This document shows positions 57,166-64,000 of a DNA stretch of 64,000 nucleotides, piece after piece (within the stretch, counting starts at the first letter, position 1; every line of letters begins with the position of its first letter). Origin of the DNA: Heterohyrax brucei (lineage: Eukaryota; Chordata; Mammalia; Hyracoidea; Procaviidae); the NCBI GenBank assembly GCA_028571685.1, contig CM053140.1:223591323-223655322 (forward strand). The letters are read 5' to 3'. The notes beneath the pieces were generated by a model. The model saw nothing but the letters and a program-made list of their open reading frames with translations. It was not told where the DNA came from and did not search any database. The position numbers and the translations under genes are program-made.

Positions 57166-57804
57166 TTTTTTTTTTTTTTTATTACCATTATGATAGAGTG
57201 AAAATGTACATTCCCACATAAATTTTCATGCACACCTATTTGCAGCACCCACTGCTCTCCCTGTCCACTGACAGCACACTCTTCCTCTCTGCTCCACACA
57301 TCTTATCCTCTCAACAATCTCCTATTCCCTCTTCTCCACCCACTCCCCCGCCTCCAGTAAGAGGTCAGCAGGGTGACATCCTATGGATGCATAGACCCAT
57401 CAAGTACACACATGATATGATTACTCTGTGTCACCAAGAGCAATCCATTCCTGTTCGAAGAGTTGACCTCCGTTATGATTTACAGACAGGGGCAACATCA
57501 GGGCCAGGGGCCCTGCTCCGAGGAGAACTCCGAGGCCCCAAGATCATCAATTGGGGTCTTCTAGTGTAGATCTCAGGGTGCACCTCTTTATATTCTTGTA
57601 TTGCCAGTGAGACTCAACTTTGTGAGCTCCCATCACAGCTATCATTGGTGGCGGCCTGGCACCATCTGGTTCTTCTGGTCACAAGCCAATGCAGTCACCC
57701 ACTCATGTGAGTCTCTGTCTTCTGGTTCTCTTTCTCCCTTGTCCTTGATGATTATCCATTCCTGTTGAGTTGGGACCATTTGCTGTACCCTCAGATGGCA
57801 GCTT
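57166..57804 (-). mobile_element. 5'-truncated L1: 3' UTR only
   Basis: It has a T-run at 57166-57180, then 'gtgaaaatgtacattcccac' and 'agaggtcagcagggtgacat', ending 'cagatggcagcttg'. It lies in ORF2 of the larger L1, which resumes at about 57815. Flanking 'AGGGCCAGGTTTTTTT' and 'AGGGTTCGGTATTTTTTT' may be a diverged target-site duplication. Confidence 0.85.
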
Positions 57805-58573
57805 GAGGGTTCGGTATTTTTTTGTTGTTGAGAATTTTTAAACTACCTTTTCAATCTCTTCTTTACATATACATGTAGATAGATAGATTTATTTATTTGT
57901 TCTACCACTGTGTTAGTTTAGGTAGGCAGTGTGTTTCTAGAAATTTGTCCATTTTCTCTAGATTTTCAGATTTGTTATAGTTCAATTTTCATAGTACTCT
58001 GTTATAATTTTCTTAAATTTCTGTTGGGTCTGTTGTGATATTGTCCATTTTGTTTCTTATTTAGGGTATCTGCTTTCTTTCCTGTTTTTCTTTTGTCAGT
58101 TTGGTCAATGTTTTATTGATTTTGTTGGTCTTTTCTAAGAACTAGCTTTGGGTCTTGTTAATTTCAATTGCATTTACCCCCTGTCTATTTCATTTAATTC
58201 TGCTCTAATTTTTTATTACTTGCTTTCTTCTGGGGCCCAAGGTATTCTTTTGCTGCTCTCTATTTGTTCAAAGTTTTAGGGCTTTACATTGATTTTAGCT
58301 CTTCCTTTTGGATGTGGGCAATTATTACTATAAACTGACCTCAGAGCACTGCTTTTTCTATGTCCCCAAAGTTCTGGAAGGATGTTTTCTCATTCTCTTT
58401 TTATTCTGTAATTTCTTTTTTCCATCCTCAATGTCTTTGATAACCCAGTAGTTTTGAGCAAGTTATTTTTCAGTTTTCACATATTTGATTTGTTTCCCTT
58501 GCTTTCTCTGTTATTTATTTCTGTTTTTTATCACTTTGTGGTCAGAAAAGATGGTTTGTAATATTACAGTGCT

Positions 58574-58931
58574 TTGGATTTTTTTAGGCTTGCTTTATGG
58601 CTAATGTGTGGCCTATTTTGGAGAGCGTTCCATGTGTGTTGGGAAAGAAAGTATACTTGGCTGCTCTTGGGTGAAATGTTCTGCCTGTCTGTGAGATCAA
58701 GTTACATTATTGTGGCATTTAAATCTTCCATGTCTTTCTTTCTTTCTAGATGTTTTGTCCTTCACCAAAAGTGTGTACTGAATTTCCTACTATTTATGAA
58801 GTTGTCTATTTCTTTTCACAAGTTAGAATTTGATTTATACTCTTTCGAGCACTGTCATTGGGCTCATAAATGTTTATTGTGGTTATGTTCTCTTGATGTT
58901 TTGACCCTTTAATCATAATATAGTGCCCTTC
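58574..58931 (-). pseudogene. Part of L1 ORF2 endonuclease region, cut by LTR
   Basis: Antisense L1 text ('tgtggcctattttggagagc', 'tataatagtgccctt'-type) corresponds to the endonuclease half of ORF2. It continues after the LTR at 59499. Confidence 0.6.
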
Positions 58932-59493
58932 TGTCATGGATTGAATTGTGTCCCCCAAAAAATATGTAGCCATGTGGCTGGGCCGTAATTCTGATTGGTT
59001 GTGATTGTCCTCCATTTTGTGATTTTCCTGTGCTGTATGTTAAAGGATCAGGGTGGAACTGTAAATTCCTTTGTAGGATTACCTCCCTGCTCCACTGTAA
59101 AGGGAGTTTCCCTAGAGTATGGCTTGCCCCACCCTTAATCTTTTTGTCCTGCAAGAGATAAAAGGAAAGAGAAGCAGGCAGAGAATTGGGAACCTCACAG
59201 CATGAAGAAAGCAGCACCAGGAGAACAGTGTGTCCTTCAGACCTGAGGTTCCTGCAACAAGATGCTCCGTTGACAAAAACTGATGTAATATCAGACTTTC
59301 ATCGAGAGCCAACATGAGGGAAAGCCTTCCCTTGGAGCAGACATCCTGAATTTGGACTTGTAACCTACCAGACCATGTAGGATTGCTGACAATTTCTTTG
59401 TTCAGCTTAATTTATTGTACCCAGATGTTTTCCTTTGTTAAAGCCATCCACTCTGTGGTACTTCTGTTAGAGCAGCACTAGTTGACTAAAATA
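58932..59493 (+). mobile_element. Solo LTR, MaLR-type (ERVL-MaLR)
   Basis: It begins 'tgtcatggattgaattgtgt' and ends 'gcagcactagttgactaaaa' + 'ta'. A perfect 5-bp duplication CCTTC flanks it (58927-58931 and 59494-59498). No internal viral genes are present. The canonical CA end has changed to TA. A 50-bp piece at 59391-59440 resembles L1 sequence at 59808-59857. Confidence 0.8.
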
Positions 59494-60199
59494 CCTTCCT
59501 TATCTTCTCTGGTGCATTTTACTTTAAAGTCTAATTTGTCCAAAATTAATATTGTTACTCCTGCTGTTTTTTAGTTGTTGTTTGCTTGATATATAGCTTT
59601 CCCCATCCTTTGGGTTTTTTGCTTGTGACTTTAAGTCTAAGGTGTGTCTCTTGTGGATATCTTGTAGATAGAGTGTATTTTTTTTTCATTGTGCCAGAAT
59701 CTGCTTTTTATTGGTACGTTTAGTCTCTTTATATTCAGCATAATTACTGATAGCAATGAGTTTAGTGTTGTCATTTTGATGTCTTTTTTGGGGTGTGTAT
59801 TGTTTATAATTTCTTTGCTCAGCTTGATTTATTGTACCGAGATGATTTTCTTTTGTGTTTGTTGAATGCTTATGATTTTCTTGTTTTTTATTTTGATATA
59901 TAGGATTGTAAGCTTCCTTTGTGGTTACCACAATATTTACCTCTGTTTTTCTAAATTTAAATCAATCTTATTTCTCTATATAGCCTTAATTGCCTCTACA
60001 TATGAAAAATATATAACTACATTATTTATTTTCTCTTTTTTTGTTTTAATGTTGTCATCTTGTCATCTTTTACAAATTGACATCATTGTTTCCTAGTTTC
60101 TGTTTTTGAGTTTTGACTTATTGTCACTTCACTATCTGGGTTGAGCTGTCCTGTGTTGTGGTCTTGGGCTAATATTTGATGTTAATGATTTTGTTACTG

Positions 60200-60980
60200 G
60201 AGGATACTCTTTAGCAGTTCTTGTAATTTTGACTTGTTTATTGAGAAATGCTGTAATTTCACCATAATATTTGAGAAAGTTTTTTTGAATATATGATTCT
60301 TGGTTTCAGGGAAGTTGCTGGTAAATCTTTAAGAGTTGTCTCTTCATTTTCTTGTCCTCTCTTGTTCTAGTACTCTAGTCACTTGCAGGTTAATCCTCTT
60401 GATTGTATCCAGCATAATTCTTGGGATTTCTTCATTGTTTTTAATTCTTCTGTCTTATTTTTCCTCAAATAGTTTGGTGTCAAGTGCAATGTTCGATCTT
60501 AATAATACTGATTTCCAGAATTGCCTTAATTGTGCTCCTATGACATTTTGTTGAGTTGTTTGATTCTGAAATTTTTGGGGTTTTCTTCTGGATTTCTATT
60601 TGCTGTCTCTCTGCAGATTCTTGCAGTGAATTGAATTCATCATTATGCTCGTCTCCAATCTTCCTATGTTCATTAATTGCTTTGTCCATGAGTTCCTTGG
60701 CTTATTTTGTGTTTTGCCTGATCTTCTGCCTGATGTCTTAAAGAGCTCTGTAGATTAACCTCTTGAATTCTACCTCTCGTAATTCCAAGAAATTCTCTTC
60801 TTTCCAAGAAATTTCTTGATTCTCCATTTTGAGCATTTGCTGAAGCATCATGTTCTGTTTCTTTGTGTGATTTTGTGTTGACTGTTGTCTCTGAGCCAAC
60901 AGTGAGTTACTATTTATTAATTTTATATGTCTTAGCTTCTTCTTGTGTCTTGTTTTGATATGCCCAAATAGGCTGATCAT
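60200..60980 (-). pseudogene. L1 ORF1 remnant
   Basis: 60480-60689 and 60738-60980 encode, on the minus strand, 'ALMDKAINEHRKIGDEHNDE'-type coiled-coil text and 'MENQEISWKEENFLELREVE', ORF1 N-terminal segments. Frames are broken. Confidence 0.65.
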
Positions 60981-62240
60981 GTGAGATAGCTGAATTATTC
61001 ATGCCTTTGAAGGTCTCACATCCTGTCACCACATGGTTAGTAGGTATATGAGCCCAGGAGCCCATTTATTTTTCTTGTATGGATTCAGATCAAGTGTCTA
61101 GATACATGATCATCAAATGTATGGATGTATGGTGCAGGCTGTCACCTACAGTCCTAAATGGGCAGAGTGAGTAGGTACAAGTATCTAGCTGAAATAGGGG
61201 GTCATGTGCTAAGCCAGTCAAGGGTCTGTGTGTCTGGGAATAAGTTGTTTTCCTGCTTCCTAGAGAGTGTAGGTGGGTAGATTTTGCAGCCAGAATATGG
61301 GCACTTAGCACTGTTGGCTACAAGGACTGAGAGTCAATGCTTATTCTCAGACTGTTTCAGCAGGCCACTACTTGGTGTGGATGGAGCCAGTACTTTTCAG
61401 GTCCATGATGTGAGTAGATAGGACATTGCTTAATGGCCAGAGCAGTGTCAAATATCACAAACCTGCCACTCCATCTTATAACCGATACAGTTGAACTTAG
61501 GCTTAGGTATACATCCTCTTATCTTGTGCCAATGAGAACCTACACTGTTGAAATGTTTCTACACAAGTCTATGCATGGGAAAAAGGCATTCAAAGCTGTG
61601 GACCCCTTATGCCAGTGACTAGGCAAAGGGGCCCTGAGATCCCAGCTTAGTGGACCTCTTAGATTGTTTTTCACTTTTTGTTAATTTGTTTTATCTCCAA
61701 AGCTGGAAAAAATGGTTCAGGTTGCTCAACAGGTCTTAGTTTCAGCCCAAGAGATGCAGCAGTCACTGAACCTGATCCCTACTCAGTGCAGAGCAGGGAG
61801 TGGGCATGTAAACGGGAAAGAGATTCTTCCCAAAGATAGTGTTTTTTGATCCACTTGTTAGGTTAGACACATGTACTTACCTTTTGCCAGTTGAGCTCCA
61901 TTTCTTTCTTTCTGGAGGGTTGAGCAGATTCTCTGCCACTCAGTCTATTCCAATGTGGAAAAAACATCCCAAGCACCACTGCTTGCCTCACTGTGTATGC
62001 CAGCTAATCCAACCTGCATGATGCTTCTTCCCACTGGGTCAGGTCTGGCAAATCTTCACTACTTTTGAACTGTCTCTGCTTCCTCCTGCTACTCAGTTTA
62101 ATTCCTCAACTTTGTTTTCAATGTTCAGGACTCATACATTGTCATGTGTAATCAATTCACTTGTTCTTTAGGCCTTTGATGTAAGAGGTGCCACAGGAAG
62201 CACCTGACTACTCCACCAGCTTGGCCCTACCTTTGTTGAT

Positions 62241-64000
62241 AGATTTTAATATCATCTTTAAATGCTTCCATTTTTATACTCTGTGTTTTAATCTGAAATG
62301 GAATAAATAAAATCTACTGTACAAGATTTTTGGATAAAGTAAAGAAAATAAGTCTTGGACAGCTCAGCTAAGGCATTATTCCACTTATAAACTGAATCTG
62401 CCTGACATAATAATTGTGGCTTGGACTCTTTAGGACTGTCTGCCTGGCTTTTTGGCTATATGAAAGATACTGTCAAATATCTGTATTTTAAGATCAGTTA
62501 GCAACATATGTGTTTATCTTTCCTCATTTACCTAAATGTGCTCTTGTGTCATTTGTTTCATTTAATGAACTAGGAATTCTTCCTTGTAGCACTTACTCAC
62601 TTTGTTAAGAGGACGATACAAAACAATGTGGGCCACTAAGAATATTCCTCCATACATTTTGGTATACGCTATTCCTCTCTTTGTTCTCAGAATGTTCCTC
62701 CATCCTCAAAGTTAACCACATCCATACAGTAATGTCTCAATGTCATGTCTCCTGTAAACAAAGTGAAGTATGTTTTAAAAAGCTAAGCAACATCAATTTT
62801 TTTGTATGTTGTCATGTATACCTATATGTTACAAAACATTTGCCATTTGAGCATGTGCAATTTAGTGATGTTGATTGCATTCACTGTGCTTTTCAACCAC
62901 TACTGCTATCCATTTCCAACTTTTTTCTTCACCCATAACAGAATTTAAGTGTACCTTATGCAATGACTCCTTCTTTCCCTTCCCTCCCTTACCTGGAGGA
63001 AGGTGACGACTTGGAGCAGTGCACTTTATTTCTTTCCTGAATATCATTAAAGTTTGATTTTAAAACTTCTGGCTTTAACAGTATATTAAGGGGCCTAGAA
63101 AGTATAACAGTGCAAGCTGCTCTCAACTGTGATCACGGTGGACAAGCCTTCTCATTTTTAGGAACTGCCCTAGATAACGAGTTCGTTTTTGGTCACCTGG
63201 AAACTGAAGTATCTGAGCAGCACCAAATGGAAATGCTCATGAAGCATTGGAATTTGGAAATCACTTCAGGAAATACTGTTATGTATGGTACAGAAATGAT
63301 TTCTCTTCTCTTATTCTCTTTCCATGTTCTTTGCTCCTTCACTATTCTAAATCCTATTCATCTTTGTTAAGACTCAGATAAAGCTCCATTTATTCTATGG
63401 GCTTTCTCCCAGACACTTTAGTTCTCATTTACTTTGCTATACTTTCAATTCAATTGTTTTCTAATCAATAATAAAGTAAAATGTGTAATTATTACTGAGT
63501 TATAGAGCTTATGTTAGTTCTGTTCTTAAATAACCTTTGACAAGAGGCCCAAATTCTGACATTTGTTTTCAGAACTTCGGGCAAAATACAAATAAAAGCC
63601 CTCATGTGGGATGTCTAAATCAGTTTGTGGCCTGTGAACACCTGGGGGTCCCTAGCTCCTTTCAACTGTGTTGACATTTGAATTGATGCTGCAAAAGAAC
63701 ATTCAGTAAAGTTGCTAGGACTTCAGCATGAAATGAGGTACCAAATTTTCCTCGTAGGCATTATATTCTTCACCACCACATATTCACAGATGAAAAAAGC
63801 AAAAAGTTGATTCTTTCAAAAGTGTCTTTGAAGAAAGAATAAAGTTAAAATTGTTAATTGTATTAAATCTTAACCCCTCAGGGACCTTTCATGAAGTACC
63901 TCTACAAAGTGAAGTACAGTGGTTATTGCAAGGAAAATCACTGTGTAATTATTTGAGTTTGAGCTGAGCTAGCTATTTTTTTTAACTCACGAAACAATTT
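62241..64000. other. Right flank, no gene seen
   Basis: Mostly A/T-rich unique sequence. 63600-63715 ('cctgggggtccctagctcct', 'tgtgttgacatttgaattga') resembles an old DNA-transposon relic and shares about 50 bp with 51088-51137. I see no exon. Confidence 0.45.

Larger units (their letters stand above)
51338..62240 (-). mobile_element. L1, nearly full length, host of three nested insertions
   Basis: Antisense L1. The 3' UTR and ORF2 C-terminus are at 51338-53130. ORF2 continues at 55594-59750, ORF1 at about 60200-60980, and a long 5' UTR follows to about 62240 ('ctactccaccagcttggccc'). Continuity across each insertion was checked against the L1 at 19820-26190. Insertions are L1 at 53131-55593, L1 3' UTR at 57166-57804 and a solo LTR at 58932-59493. 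Without them it would be about 7.2 kb. Confidence 0.8.

Noticed and set aside
61140..61900. Apparent inverted similarity between 61150-61210 and 61845-61900
   Set aside because: Both are in one L1 5' UTR and share only scattered words ('cttgtac..tact'). Too weak to call without alignment.
1..64000. CRISPR arrays, operons, prophage or bacterial defence systems
   Set aside because: The sequence is mammalian, with introns, LINEs and SINEs. No regularly spaced short repeats or prokaryotic gene clusters occur.

Overview
This is mammalian nuclear DNA, most likely from an elephant or another paenungulate afrotherian. The evidence is the repeat content. There are more than twenty copies or fragments of a tRNA-derived SINE with the 3' module '...GAGTCGGAATCGACTCGACGGCA' (AfroSINE type). 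There are several BovB-like RTE LINE copies ending in '...GACTCGACGGCACCTAACAAC', and many L1 copies. Family names come from memory of consensus sequences, since no search could be run.

The only host protein gene I can support is RGS4 (regulator of G-protein signalling 4), on the minus strand near the left edge. All five coding exons are present (7302-7259, 4774-4670, 4380-4319, 3587-3421, 2982-2743). Every junction obeys GT-AG, and the exons join into an uninterrupted 205-codon frame. A TATA box and an inverted CCAAT box lie upstream at 7443-7449 and 7470-7474. The long 3' UTR contains an antisense AfroSINE and probably ends at the AATAAA at 512-517 (minus strand). In other mammals RGS4 sits beside RGS5 in a gene-poor interval, which fits the gene-free remainder.

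From about 7.6 kb to the right edge the window is intergenic and dominated by nested retroelements. 8-19 kb holds AfroSINEs, MIR/L2 relics, an L1 3' end and a 5'-inverted RTE. 19.8-26.2 kb is a complete but decayed minus-strand L1. 26-31 kb is a SINE cluster with older sequence. 31.4-35.6 kb is an older L1 interrupted by a near-perfect 255-bp palindrome. 36-43 kb holds RTE fragments, SINEs, an L1 3' UTR and a MER5-type DNA transposon. 44.5-47.3 kb is an L1 that lost most of ORF2 but keeps tandem 5'-UTR units. 47.3-50.2 kb is a nearly complete RTE. 50.2-62.2 kb is a stack of nested L1s with a solo LTR. 62.2-64 kb is largely unrecognised.

I found no novel protein-coding system. The most unusual structures are DNA rearrangements. 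(1) A 204-bp segment from just upstream of the RGS4 promoter is copied in inverted orientation into a SINE about 570 bp away. (2) A 119-bp-arm palindrome sits in the L1 at 31.7-32.0 kb, centred on a SINE tail. (3) An L1 lacking its 3' end and poly(A) is flanked by a target-site duplication, which suggests internal priming. (4) L1 5'-UTR units are tandemly repeated.
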